Shown here piece after piece: positions 1 to 11,604 of a stretch of DNA of 64,000 nt (position 1 is the first letter of the stretch; each line of letters opens with the position of its first letter). Source of the stretch: Phlebopus portentosus (lineage: Eukaryota; Basidiomycota; Agaricomycetes; Boletales; Boletinellaceae). The stretch is taken from NCBI GenBank assembly GCA_037892935.1, contig JAYXKI010000006.1, forward strand, positions 1,798,001-1,862,000. The letters are read 5' to 3'. Position numbers and translations under genes: made by a program. The notes beneath the pieces are model-generated. The model had not been told where the DNA came from. It saw nothing but the letters and a program-made list of their open reading frames with translations, and made no database searches.

Positions 1-2530
1 ATTGATACCAAGCCACCAAAGCGGTCTGCATTCTTATATTCCCAGATTCAGCACTAGGCTCCTTTGGACAAGCCTTCGCTTAGCGGGTGGCTATTATATA
101 AGACTTTGTGGGCCAGAGGGTATAAATACTTTCTCTCGCGAGTCTCCGCAGTTCCTCACCTCTTGAACCGCGACTTCCAACATCATTCGCTTCTCCCCTC
201 TCACAAACGTAGTAGCTCTCCAAAGGCCGCAAGTCATGCTGAACGGTATCTGATTGCGAAATACCTCGAGCATATATGGTGATCCCCTGATACCTGGCCA
301 GGTAGGCTTGGGTGCTTGGGTACCAATATGGTCTCGAATGATCTCGCCATATCAGACAGTTCAGATCATGGCTAGCCAAGCAGCTTTGCTTTCGTGCACC
401 CATGAGCTGCATGTGTGGAAGTCTACGACCCCCAGGTTCTCTGGAACCCACTGGCCCTACACACGTAAGCCGGCCTTGTCGAAGAGTTTCTTTGTGAACT
501 GGGTGTTAAGTTGGCTTTCCATACGTAAGCCTGCGCTGGCAGGGGTTTCTTTGAGAACCGGGAATTTCAGCTCGTGTCTCTCCCTCTCTATCTGTGGGGA
601 AAAGGGAGGCATCGGTTTATCTGGGACCCCGGACCAGACGCCATCACGCCAATGATGCTATACGTGACAGCAAGTATTTTGGTATACCAAAAGAGATAGA
701 TGGACGACGGATGGACATGGATGTCGGCACTCAGGTGGTGATCCCAGGTGGCTTGAAGCCTTCCAACAAGGAGCATACCTCCAAGAACCATGGCCGCGGG
801 TATCTCCGTCGTCTCATTCAGAGTAATAACTGCATCAATCACAAATATCAAGCATCAGAACGTCATCCCGACTCAGCCCTTCAAGCTCGAGTTGAGCTGA
901 ACGGTCTCAACCTCGGGCCTGAAGATACGAGAAAGGGACAGAAGTTTTCCGATGCGATATGGATGTGACACCTCCCAGTCCAGAGTGCCCCAAGCGTATC
1001 CGCAAGCAGTGTCTGTACGGACGTCCTGTGAAGTCTTGAGATCCTGGGGAGAACGCAAAGGATCCAAGGCCCTGCATGCACCTGTACTGGCCCCTTTAGC
1101 CGCAAGATCCATAAGCAGAGCGACATTGGCATTTCTGCAAGCCCAGAGAGAGGGCACCTCAACCGGTTCCACGCACCATGCCAGGAGTTGTTTATCATCG
1201 ATCCATACCCGGGATGCGAGAACCTTCGTATGAGTCGATGTACTTTCTGAATCGGCTGTAGCGGGAGAAGGAGGGGAGGGACAAATTCCTCCTGACTTGC
1301 TTCGACTACCCCTTTGGCGTCCTCAAACGAAATGATTTCGGAGGCACTATGTTAGTTCGTTAATCTTGGGATACATAGAGAGCAAAGACAACGGCACAGA
1401 ATGAGAATGAGAAGTTCCTGACTTGTTTCATAACTCTATATCGCTGAAAACTGTCCCAATCCGAGAAAGTGGAGGGTTCGAGTAGATGGTACAGTATGTG
1501 AATATAAAAGAAGTATGAGCCTCGGACACGAAGGAATTGAAAAAGGTCGTCGGAAGATTCCGAATCGGAGTCAGAAAACGATCGCAGTGAAGAACTGATT
1601 TTTTTTAAAAATAGGACGGATTGACACGACGAAAAGTAAAGGAAAATGCCTAGGACAAGGGACAAGGTTGATTATAGTCCACTGTCGTGGAAGACTTCAC
1701 AAATCAAGACGTCAGGCGGGATTTCAACTTGCAAGTCTGCTGTTAAATCAGATATGCCCGACAAGTCGAAAGAAACTCAAACAACTTACAAACTTAGATG
1801 CCGACACACAGATAGAAGAGCCTGAAAGTACTTAATGCTGACAACGAGGCAACGGGTAAGGACCCCCATCTACGTTTGCGTTCATGTGTATTCCTCTCTT
1901 TCCAAAGTCCAAACAGACAAGCAGACGTCAAGCTAGACGAAAGTTCAAGTAAAACGATTCAAATCCCCATCCAAGGTGTCATTAGGAAACGTATGCGAGC
2001 CAAAACCCAGACGTAGACAAGACGACGCGAGGGGGTAAGATCAAAAAAGCGAATAAAGCGAAAGACATCTTAAACTTGGGTAAAGATCGACCGAAGACAG
2101 CGATAAGATTCGGGTTGTAGATTGAGAAGGAAAGTATACAAGGTGCAGAAGTAAAAGGAAAGAGAATGGGAGGAAGACGAAGGACGAGGAAAGAGAGGGG
2201 GAACGAAAACGATAGAAATAGTTGTTAGATATATCAAATATAGAGATAAACGAGATTTATGGGATTCAAAGAGGAAGAAAACAGGGTAAAAAGGGAGGGT
2301 AACGCTCGATATGCAAAAGAAAAGCCGGTGATGGTACTGATAATACACATGATTGAAAACTACCTTTTTGCCTTGCTTGAGTCCGGGAAATTATCATAGA
2401 CCGTGAGTCATGAATGGAACATAAGCCAGTCAAGATGAAACTGCGGTCGTGTCTACTCCATGATGGGAGAGACGAGTAAACATGCATGAATAGCAGCGCA
2501 TCACACTCGCATCCTCCACGCAAAACCACC
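1..2530. other. gene-free stretch, nothing supported
   Basis: I see no convincing gene here. Open frames are short, overlap one another on both strands and match no family I recognise. Two minus-strand frames (588-851 and 873-1172) look slightly protein-like but have no neighbouring exons that extend them. From about 1,300 to 2,530 the sequence is purine-rich on the plus strand and lies downstream of the Whi5-like gene, so part of it may be that gene's 3' untranslated region. Confidence 0.5.
463..582. repeat. imperfect tandem direct repeat, two 60-bp units
   Basis: The word ACGTAAGCC occurs at 463 and again at 523. Each copy is followed about 20 bases later by GTTTCTTTG and then GAACTGGG or GAACCGGG. 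The two units are 60 bases apart and clearly related but diverged. A weaker third copy of the GTTCTCTGGAACCC part sits near 436. Confidence 0.45.
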
Positions 2531-5077
2531 TCACGTCTGTACCAAATCAATTCCGGACCCTAACGATCCAGCTCTATCTCCGCTTTCAGCGAAATGCATC
2601 TTCCTTTCCGTACCGCCATTGCCACCGCGTCCAGAACCCGCATCGCTACCCACTCCTCCGGGCTCGTTCTCAAACAACCTCCGACCTGGTAAGCTCGAAC
2701 CGAGGCTCAGGCCTTCCCGGTCAAAGCTTTTCCGTAAAGGCGAGGACACAGAGACAGCCGAGTTATATCGACCTGGCGGTCCTGCTCCCGCACCTAATGC
2801 GGACGGATATAGCAAGGAAGATGAAGATGAGGGTTGTTGCGAGGCCGGCGGAGGTGGCGGAGGCGCTGCTGGGGATGGAGTCACATTGATATAATCAGTT
2901 AAGCGGAACGCGGCTGCAGGAGTCTGAGGGCATGATTGGCTCAATGATGGAGGAGATGGAAGTAGCTGAGGACGCGAACCGGACGGAGTAGCAGCCCTAT
3001 CATCATGCTCTAATACCGAAGCACCAACAAGACCCATCGGAGCTTGCGGCGGAGAAATCTCTCCTTGCGATGAAGATGGAGGCGACGTAGCCGCATCGGA
3101 ATCTGCTTTATTCCCATTCTCTCTTATTCTTTCGCCGAGATCGATACTCGAAATGCTGCTTGCCCCCAGACTTCGTTTCACGCCGCGACTGGGTCCAGCT
3201 CCTAGTTCCGGTGCCTGCCCGCTCCCACTTGGTCCCGAAGGAAACAGTACACGCCCCGCTGCATACGCGTTCCGGGAGATATCTTGGTCACGTGGAGCAG
3301 TAGGACGTGCAGGAGACGGACTATTAGCGAGCAGGAGCATCAGATCCGCCGCTTCGCTGTCTGCTGATATCCCAGGTGCGCTAAATACATGTGTGGACTG
3401 GGCACTAAGGCTACCTCCTGCAGCTGTACGCGACGCGATGCGAGGCGTAGCAGTCGGGGTTGCAGACCGACGCGTATCTATCCTTCCATCGATAGACGAA
3501 GGTCGTTCTGCAATACTCGTACCGACCGAAGTGGTACTTGCACTGCTCGAGGTACGCACGTGAGATCTGTATTGGGTAGCAGCACTGGGGGCAACGGAAG
3601 ACCCGGATAAAGTTTGAGAAAGGGGTGTCGCGCCTATAGTCGGTCCGACATGCGCCGTTCTACTGGCGCTTGTAGGTGCAGAGAACGACGAACGCGGACT
3701 GGCAGTCCCGGCTGTTCTTGAGAACAGCAGGTCCGTTAACGTCTCCGCCGCCTTCATATCAGTGTCATTCACGTTTTCTGTATCTGCGCTAAAGCTTGAG
3801 TGCGTGTGGATACTACTTATCGAATTGGCTCTCGCTCTTCCTGCTACGCTCTTTTTCTCTTTTTCCTTACCCTTACCCTTCTTATCTGCGGCTCTTTGTT
3901 TGGCACTAGGTGCTGGTTCTTTCCCTTTCCTTGTACCTTTCTTGGGAGAGCGCTTGCTTTGCGGCGCAGGCGGGGGTGAAGGAGGCGGAACAGGAGGAGC
4001 CTCGGGATTGTGAATCGTCCTCGCACGTTTAGCAGGTGGTAAGGCAAGAATAGAAGCGAATAGTCCCTTCGAGGGGATAACGGGGCCAGAAGCCGCGCTC
4101 GAGGTCGGAGGAGGGAAAGTGTAGCTTGTATGCGGAGTTGGCGTACTCACGCTCGATGACGCGACGTTTGCACCAAGGCCGATGGCACCCATACCGTAAC
4201 TACTAGTCCCTTGTGATAGAGGGCTACTATAGAAGTTTGTGTTGTTCGCAGTAGTGTTGGCCTTGCGTTTCTTGTCATTTCCAAAAGAGGCCGGCAATAG
4301 GACTGGATTTGCTTGGCTTGCTGGCGTATTGTTAGGATAGTGGCTTCGCTGGGCGACCCGCGCCTCCAAGGTGCTTAGCGGAACATTTGCGACGTTGTGT
4401 TTCGCCTTGTACGACGCGAGTGCAAGGGTGGTGCGAAGAGCACGCGTGATCTGTGGAAAAGGTGAGTCAGCGCGTCTGAAATGAAACAGATGGTAACGAC
4501 CCGATGGGAACGCGGTATGTCCAACCCACTGATGGGGCGATGCATGGAGAACGAAAAGCGCGTTCGCTGCACGAAGCGGCGAGTGAGAGCGGAGAAGGGA
4601 TGTAAAGACGGCGCGATGGTCGAATTGGGGAGGAGAAACACCGGAAGAAGTCTGCCACGAGCGGAACGCTCGTCCGCGTGGGCGCCATACCGGAGCCTAT
4701 CGCGGCCGCAAGCAAGGAACGCGCGCGACGCGATGTGCGTCCTGCGCCGCTGGGCCAGACGCATTACTTGATCCCCCCGGACAGTCATATGGACTCTGCG
4801 CCGACATGGGCATGCTGTGACGCGTCGATAGCGCCACGCGCCGCCTGTTCCCACTCCGTCTCACATAATGCACGCCGAGAAAATTTACTGGGCTACACGT
4901 CGAACGCGTACTCACCTTTGCAAGTTCTGTGCGTGCAATAAGTTTCTTCCTACGCTCCTCGCGCTCCAGCTGGTCCTGATCATTGGGCTCGTCTGTGGAG
5001 TTTTCGGAAGCAGAAGTGGGGAGAGCGAATGAGAGCGCTGGAGAGGGCGATGTGCCCGACGACGAGGGCGTCGCCAT
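2531..5077 (-). CDS. Whi5/Nrm1-family G1/S transcriptional repressor
   Basis: Likely repressor that binds the SBF/MBF cell-cycle transcription factors in the nucleus and restrains or switches off G1/S genes. Two exons, 5077-4916 and 4450-2531, join in phase 0 to give 693 aa. Across the junction the protein reads LIARTELAK|ITRALRT followed by LALASYKAKH. This basic, amphipathic segment (about residues 46-70) matches the Whi5/Nrm1 (GTB) motif that contacts Swi6-type factors. The rest is long, low-complexity and rich in Ser, Pro, Thr and Ala with many SP/TP sites, as expected of a CDK-regulated member. The start was chosen at the ATG beginning MATPSSSGTS; an in-frame extension to 5287 is possible but looks non-coding. 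Intron 1 (465 nt) is long for this window. The family call rests on the short motif, so Whi5 and Nrm1 roles cannot be separated. Confidence 0.75.
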
Positions 5078-6622
5078 GGACGAGAGTGCTGGATAGCGCT
5101 GTGCGATAGTGTCGAGTGCGATAGGGGATGTGCTGAGTTCGCTGAGTACGATGAGCGGAGTGAGCGGGAAGAGGGAAGAGGTAGGGAGCGTGACTGACGT
5201 CCTGACGCGGGTACGCGCGACATCCACGGCTGACCACGCTGCCAAGAATGGCAATAGACTCTCAAGCTCCGACTGGCCGGATCTCACGCAACTCAGCCCT
5301 CGCGTTCTTAGAGTCTATTATCCTCCGTAAAATACAAAGTCAATGTCACAGTCCCAGAGACAAAAGGAAAACAACAACAAAAAAGCCTGAGGAATGCGTG
5401 TGAAGTGCGTCAAGTATTCAAACGCGTCCAAACGCGTCCGACCCCCTCTGCCTCGTGTAGCGTGTTCCTGCTATTTCTGGATAAAATATATGCGCTGACA
5501 AACGCGTTCCTCCCAGCCAAACACATCCCAATAGCCGATACGGCCCGATCATTCTCATTCGTCCGAGGGCGAGGTCAGGTGCAGCATAGGATTGGGCCAA
5601 AGTGCAACTCTCGGCTCGGAATTATCTACCGGCCACAAGGTTATTTATTTCAGCCTTTTATGACAGAATTGCAGTCACATTTGCGGACGAAAGGTTTGAA
5701 AACAAAAGGAAATGCCTTCAGTCATCATTATTCAGGCTCACGTCACCTTTATCAGCGAGTCATCGCCTCATCGCCTCACAAGAAAAAATGACGCATCTCC
5801 ACTCTCTACCCTACGGGAAAGTGCTGGAAACCGGGAGCTCATCGCTCGTGTTCAATCGGAACTGCCCTTGGGATTCGGTGGCAGTTATTCCGAGATTAAA
5901 GTTCCGCCCAAAGTTCAAATAGGCTCGCGAGATAAGCCCTCCGTCTCCGCCGGCAGAAACATAGTCAGGGCAGGCGAGGTATCGATTGTCCAGACTTGTG
6001 AAGGTGAACATTCATTTGGAAAAGCTGATTAGACAAGGACCTACCCTAGGCTAGAGATCGCTCTATCTCACCTTCAGTGGACATAAAGGACAATTTACTA
6101 TCGTTGAAATACAAACCGTCGGGTCACATTACGAATCACTAATTATCTTTTCGTTCCGAAACTTTATGACACAGTAGTCATGCCCAAACAAGACCAAATG
6201 CGACCTGATCAACTCTGTGGCAGTGTCCAACTAATCGTTCCCACGATTATTGATCTCATCATATCATTATCATGCCTATGAAATTTGTTTCTTTGGCTTC
6301 CGCCCATTAATATTGCGGGGTGCCCAAACAATCATCATCAACGTTAATGCCCGCTTCTCCCTCTGTCTGATTCTTCCCAGTCGGTCGCTTCGTCTTCTTG
6401 TTGCTTCGAACTCTCGGCTACCTGATCAACGTCCAGACTGATACGAAGGTTTACGCTTAAGCTTGTTTATTTCTGACTTGACGACTTGACGATTCACGAC
6501 CACGATTCTTGCGTTGAACAACTTCGATATACGATTGCTGTTGGCTGACTCGGCTTGCTCTGAACGAACGGTCTACCGGAGGATCAACTTGAAGAACATC
6601 TAGCAAGCAAAGAGCCGCGGAG
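5078..6622. other. intergenic region between divergent genes
   Basis: About 1.5 kb between the start of the Whi5-like gene and the start of the SUR7-like gene. Apart from the ACGCGT cluster I see no gene; the open frames here are short and unsupported. It must hold both promoters. Confidence 0.6.
5422..5507 (-). promoter_or_regulatory. cluster of three MluI cell-cycle boxes (ACGCGT)
   Basis: ACGCGT occurs at 5422-5427, 5432-5437 and 5502-5507, that is 345-430 bases upstream of the Whi5-like start codon. The first two sit in a direct repeat, AAACGCGTCC, ten bases apart (one helical turn). ACGCGT is the known binding site of MBF. The hexamer is palindromic, so strand is nominal. Two more copies lie inside intron 1 (4904-4909 and 4820-4825). 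The surrounding DNA is CpG-rich, so some copies could be chance. Confidence 0.5.
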
Positions 6623-7802
6623 ATGTTCCAATTCCTCATCTTCTTCCTCACCTTCGCCGCGCTCGTCCTCCTGTACGTCTTCATCACCTCATCCTCGTCT
6701 TCTTATACCATCGTAAACTAACATTCATTACGCCCAATCTATTCACACGCTATTTATATCAAACATGCGCAGCACCCTCATCTCAGTCTCTACCCCGATT
6801 ATCAAGCAGCTCTATTTCTTGCACTCCTCGATGGCCGGTGGTGTTCGCTTTGGGGAGTGGGGATGGTGCTTGGACGACGGGACGCAGTGTTCGCCGAGAG
6901 GGTACGTACCCATGGTCTTCTAATTTGCTTTATGAGGACACTTACTAAAGATGGCTTTTTATGTATGCTATGTCATATTGATATATTGCTACGATTGATA
7001 TTGCGATCCACTCGGTGTTCTTGGTCGAACCGTGCGGCGGCGGCCGTTGACGCTTTAGGTTGGGCATTGATTGGGAGCCAGAGCTCATCCCTTGGTTGAC
7101 GAAGGCTCTGGTCGTGTATCCGATCGGTGAGTCCCATCATGCTTGCCTATTTCTTTGAGGCATTATTGGATATTATATCCGTCTGGAGAATTTTCGAAGG
7201 TTTTCCTCTCTATATTTATACTACAACTTCCTATTTCGTTCAAAACTCACGTCACATATTCATACACTTCGTCGTTCATTTATTTACTTTGTATAATTAC
7301 ATTCAATCCTTCGTCTTCCCTCATAATTCATGCTAACCATATACGATATCATATCCCAACTCTAGCGGCGGGCTTCACCTTCCTCACCGTCGTCAGCGCG
7401 ATTCCACCGCTCTGCTCTCCCTACCGACACCGCCTGTTCCCAACGCCAGCGTTCACCTGCCTCGCCCTCATCTCCTTCATAACAACAACTGTCGCGCTTG
7501 TGTTCACATTGATATTATTCATCACTGGGTTACGAAGAATCCATGATCGGGGGTTCGAAGCGGAATTAGGGCCGAATGTGTGTACGGCGTTCTTTTTCTG
7601 TAAATTCATCAAAAAAATTTTTTTTTCCATTTTGTTCTGATCGTTCTCGTATATCGTGGGACTGATTTTGATGTGTAACTAGGTATGGATGTCGGTCGGT
7701 GCGACTGCTGCTCTTGCCATCGTTACGATGAGTTCCGGATGTGGATGCGCAGGTCGAGGTCGATTCTCTCGAGCTTCGCCGTACCTTGCCTACAACGTAT
7801 AG
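6623..7802 (+). CDS. SUR7/PalI-family four-span membrane protein
   Basis: Plasma-membrane protein of the claudin-like SUR7/PalI (Rim9) family, whose members act in eisosome organisation or ambient-pH signalling. Five exons (6623-6672, 6773-6901, 7059-7126, 7366-7577, 7683-7802) join in frame to 192 aa. An N-terminal hydrophobic segment (residues 2-17) is followed by an extracellular loop carrying FGEWGWCLDDGTQC, the family's G-x-W-x-x-C signature, then three more hydrophobic spans (about 83-105, 113-140 and 153-170) and a short Gly/Cys-rich tail ending in YLAYNV. Length and topology fit the family. It lies divergent from the Whi5-like gene and convergent with the cytochrome b5 gene. I cannot tell whether it is the PalI/Rim9 orthologue or another SUR7-type paralogue. 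Confidence 0.85.
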
Positions 7803-8297
7803 TCTTTACTCCTCCGAGCCTCTCTTGGAATTCGCCTCTTGCTCGAGGCAAAATCAAACTACTGTACGATTATTCGATTTCGAATTCTTGCAGTCCCAGT
7901 GGAGAGTAGATCTTTCAGTCTCTGGCATGACGGATCGTATCTTGTTTTCTTTCTTGGACTTCGACTTTTTTAGATGATCATTACTTACTGCTTTCCCGCG
8001 ACACCCCCTAAGCTTGCTTTGCTTTGGAATTGGAATTGGAATAGGAACAGGAATCTGAAAATGTGTTTGTAGAACAGCGAAACCTGTAATTCTATATGAT
8101 GTACAACTCTGCACGAGAGGATTACTGACGATGATGAATACAAGCTACAATATGTTAGTTGTCTAAATTGCATTGGATAACAGATGTGCACTGGGATAGG
8201 AAGGGTATAATCCGTGAGTTCGTATAGTAAAGTGTCGGAAGGAGCTAAAGTCCTATAAATCGCCGAAAAAATCTTGAAGTAGCCGGAAGAATGCGCT
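7803..8297. other. convergent intergenic region
   Basis: About 500 bases between the 3' ends of the SUR7-like and cytochrome b5-domain genes. It contains a short GGAATTGGAATTGGAATAGG repeat near 8030. I see no gene. Confidence 0.6.
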
Positions 8298-9301
8298 CTA
8301 TGATCCATAACCCTCAGAAACGAGAAACCCAACAAGGCATGCATCAAGCATGAATTCGACATTGACCCAAGCGTGCGTAGATGCTTCACATGCAGGACGC
8401 AGAAAAAAGAAACGCATTAGTTTGAAGCGACACCAAACAATTGACTAATCTCGTAAGCAGCACGTACCGAATAACTTCGTCCCATCTCTTCCAGCTACAC
8501 GCATCAGCTCCTTCTCGCCCCCAGGGTGATAGGGCAGGTAAGGCGTGATATTGAACACCTTGCCAAAGAACGCGGACCAGGCGTCGTCTTTCTTGTTGTG
8601 CGCTTTGAGCATGGAGGGTGTCACGCGGAGGAGTGTCTCTACGCCCTGAACAATTCGGTCAATATGGTGATGAGTCACAAAATGCGCAAAGGCAAAGTGG
8701 AAGAATGGTGGGATATGCGTACCCTTAAATCAGCCCCAGAAGATTTGAGTGCGGCCCAGTCTAACGGCCCGAACCCAGGTGCAAGCGCGACTTTTTCCCG
8801 AGCCTTCTTCACAGGCGGTTTAATCGTGGTCGATGGTACGCCAAGTGTGCTCCCGCTTCCAGCTCCATTCATCGATGGTGGAGGCATTAAACCGGAAGAC
8901 GCCGAAGGCACGTTCAGACTATTCGAACCCAATCGCAGAGCAGGAGTTGGCACACCAGGGACGCGTAACGCGTTCCCTGGAGAGGGTGGTGGCGGCATTA
9001 ACGACGTATCCGTCAGCACATTCAGTAGCTTCCCATTGGATGTCGATTGCTTTGACGAGGGGAAGGAAGTAGCACCGAGTCGTTGAGCACTATTGAATGC
9101 AGGGAACGAAGGCGGTGCGTCCGTCTCCGTACGATCTGACTCCCCATCCGAGTCCACGTCGTTCGGCTCGTCAGGCTTGGACACCTCTAGAGAAACTTCC
9201 GGCTCTGACTTCCGTGCCGAAGACGACCCGTCCTGTGGTTGCGAAGCTATGCTACTTGACGAGGAGCTGCCGCCCAGCCAGCCTCGCAGATACGCAGACA
9301 T
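8298..9301 (-). CDS. cytochrome b5-domain protein (Irc21 / CYB5R4-N-terminus type)
   Basis: Small haem-binding electron-transfer protein. Exons 9301-8723, 8645-8468 and 8383-8298 join to 280 aa. The first 180 residues are Ser/Pro-rich and probably disordered. They are followed by PGFGPLDWAALKSSG, the short element that precedes the b5 fold in fungal Irc21-like and animal CYB5R4 proteins, then the b5 domain (about residues 200-280). The b5 core contains NITPYLPYHPGGEKELMR with the axial His of HPGG, and the second axial His is in THAWVN near the C terminus. There is no reductase domain, so it must pair with a separate reductase. The start at 9301 (MSAYLRGWLGG) is a choice; an ATG 30 bases upstream is equally possible. 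Confidence 0.85.
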
Positions 9302-9747
9302 GACTGTGGGTTTCAAGGTGCCTCGAGTCATGACCCGCCGGCGTGTATGTAGGAGTTGTGATCGACGGAGGAGATCTACATGATGAATTAAGTAATTAAC
9401 CGATCTCGACGATCCTCTCACCATACTGGCACTTTTGCACGATTTTGTTGCTTGCAAAAGCGGCTAATATAGTACTACCTGGTAAACACGAGTGCCAATG
9501 AATGCTCTTCAAGTTCCGACGATAACGTTCTCACACCTTCATCGAATAGAAATATCAATATTCCCTGACTTGACACCTGAAACAGAATCAAAAAGAAAGC
9601 ACTGTGAAGATGATAGAGCAAAGCTAGACCATCTGTTCAAGAAACCGGATCGTGGAAGATTCCACCTTCCGGACGAAGTTAATAAAACCCAAAAATGAAA
9701 GGAGAAAAAAAAACTACTTTGTACAAGAAGGATGTCGCGGCATTCTA
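9302..9747. other. short intergenic region
   Basis: About 450 bases between the 5' end of the cytochrome b5-domain gene and the 3' end of the F-box relic. No gene is seen. It probably contains the promoter and 5' untranslated region of the b5 gene. Confidence 0.5.
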
Positions 9748-11216
9748 TCATTTGAACCGTCCATTCCTCTGTGTCTGGACAATCAGTTCACAAGCACAAA
9801 GATACATGGAGGATTGAGGATTGCTGTGAAATGTGATATACCCGCTGCCTTTAAGTTCTTCTATCAAGAAGTACCGAGCTTTGTCTGTCAGAGGCAGAAG
9901 CGATGAGTCGGGGTATCCGCCAAGAAAAACGTGTCTGAAGGTGTTTAGAGCCTGCCTGCGCGATTCAACAGCGGAGCACAGAGCATCCACGACTGCAGAG
10001 TGTCGCGTCGCTAACGCCCTATCAAGACCAAGTGAACGCAGTTGGGGGAAAATCACGGAGCCATATGTTGCTTCGTTTTCTATCGTCAGGTTCGCAAAGA
10101 AGAATGGCGATACAACGGCATTTGTGAGAACCAAATTCGTGAGATTGGGGAGGAGGCAAGGTGCAACAAGGAGCACGGATTCGTTGAGAACGTATCCGCG
10201 GCAATGCAAATGCGTGAGCGGCGGTCGAGAGCGCTCAACGAAGCTGAAGATTTCTTGCCCAACTGGGGCCAGGACATCCTCATACACCAGACTCTTCGAT
10301 TTTGGAAGGTGCGGTCTACTTAAGATACACGAGGATCTTTGCTCCAACCTGAGCTCTAAAATTTCCAAGTCATGCTCAACGGTGGGCAAGTCCGCAGACT
10401 CGAATACATGGCCAAAATCCGCGTCGGTATCGATTGTAAGATGCCGTAAATTCGGGGCGGACTTCAGGATCTTCATACACACAGGAATATATTCGGGATA
10501 GTCGCAAAAGGACAATTTGCAATCCTTGAGCGCCGTCATTAAACCAACACCAGCATCGAGCTTGATGAGGCCCTTGAGATCAAACCTGCGAACAAAAGTA
10601 GACTGTCCGATCTTGAAGTGGGTGTAAACCGGCGCCTTATCTATATCGCAGAGCATTTCACGCGTGTGGATGATCAGCGACGAAAGAATAGGAGTGTCCG
10701 TGATTCTGATCCCCAAGAAACTAGGAGAAAACCCCAGATACTTCAGATCGAGAACGATGTCCTTCCATTGCCTCTGCTCTTTCAACAATGCCGCTCAGCG
10801 GCCCGATCGACATGCAGGTCTGAAGGTCCATCTGGACTGAATGTAAAACGAAAGTGGAGGGGGGTCCATTCGTTCGCTCCAGGAATGTGTCAAAGGCCTC
10901 GGTGACTGCCAAGATCGATCGATATGGAAGTGTGCAGATGCGTGAACTTGATGGAAAGGTAAGACCACAGTTCACCAAAGGAAATGGATAACTCTCGCCA
11001 GCGTCGGCTGACATGAGAAATGTGCAGCGGCGGAAGGAAGATATCTTAACTGATATGATTTAGATACAAGCGAACATCCATCCATGTTTCCACTCCTGGA
11101 TGATCTGGATGCTCCCCAGATCACGGTCCCAACAGCGTCATGAAAAAGATATCTCGCATCGATTCGCAGGGGAGCTGATCGATATGCGGAATAGTAGAAC
11201 GCAAGCGACCGGACAT
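9748..11216 (-). pseudogene. broken F-box / leucine-rich-repeat-like gene
   Basis: Agaricomycete-type F-box protein in pieces. The N-terminal piece (from 11216) has an F-box-like start, IDQLPCESMRDIFFMTLLG. A second piece in another frame, near 11025-10920, carries SRRWRELSISFGELWSYLSI, the usual end of the F-box in these proteins. A third frame continues with LAVTEAFDTFLERTNG (10920-10790), and a fourth (10788-9748) is a 346-residue leucine-rich C-terminal region. The second and third pieces are separated by a tandem GATC duplication (TATCGATCGATC near 10920); dropping four bases restores register. The third and fourth are out of register by one base near 10788. No GT-AG intron explains either shift. 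Original role would be substrate recognition in an SCF ubiquitin ligase; as written the gene cannot make a full protein. Confidence 0.65.
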
Positions 11217-11604
11217 ATCGAGAGAAAATATTGGGAAAACGAGCTGTGACAAGTCCTTGACCGCTACCGTTAGAACATGTGAGTTGAGTGTGAGTTGTCG
11301 AAAGTATGTATTACGTAATTTACAGCTTTTATTAATTACGATTCCGCCCAGCCTTCTGCAACTCATCACTTTGTGTATCAGGCTCTTTGATCCCTCGAGG
11401 TTTGTCATTGTTTTTCTGACCGACTCCCACACACTCGTCTGGCTTAAACGATTCCTCCGAGCCAGTTTGATTTTAGGAGCTATTATATAATGCAGGAATC
11501 TGACCGTCGGTGTTGAAATCTGACCGACTACCCGTGATCTAAGTCCGGTTTGCAACCGAGATGATGGTGGAAACATAATACGACCAACCATCTTGCTTCT
11601 GACC

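Noticed and set aside
4375..4854. 159-residue minus-strand frame inside the Whi5-like gene
   Set aside because: It overlaps intron 1 and the start of exon 2 in another frame, is Arg-rich from CpG-rich DNA, and the family motif is in the spliced frame.
8526..9086. 186-residue plus-strand frame opposite the cytochrome b5-domain gene
   Set aside because: The minus strand carries both haem-ligand motifs and proper splice sites; the plus frame is its shadow.
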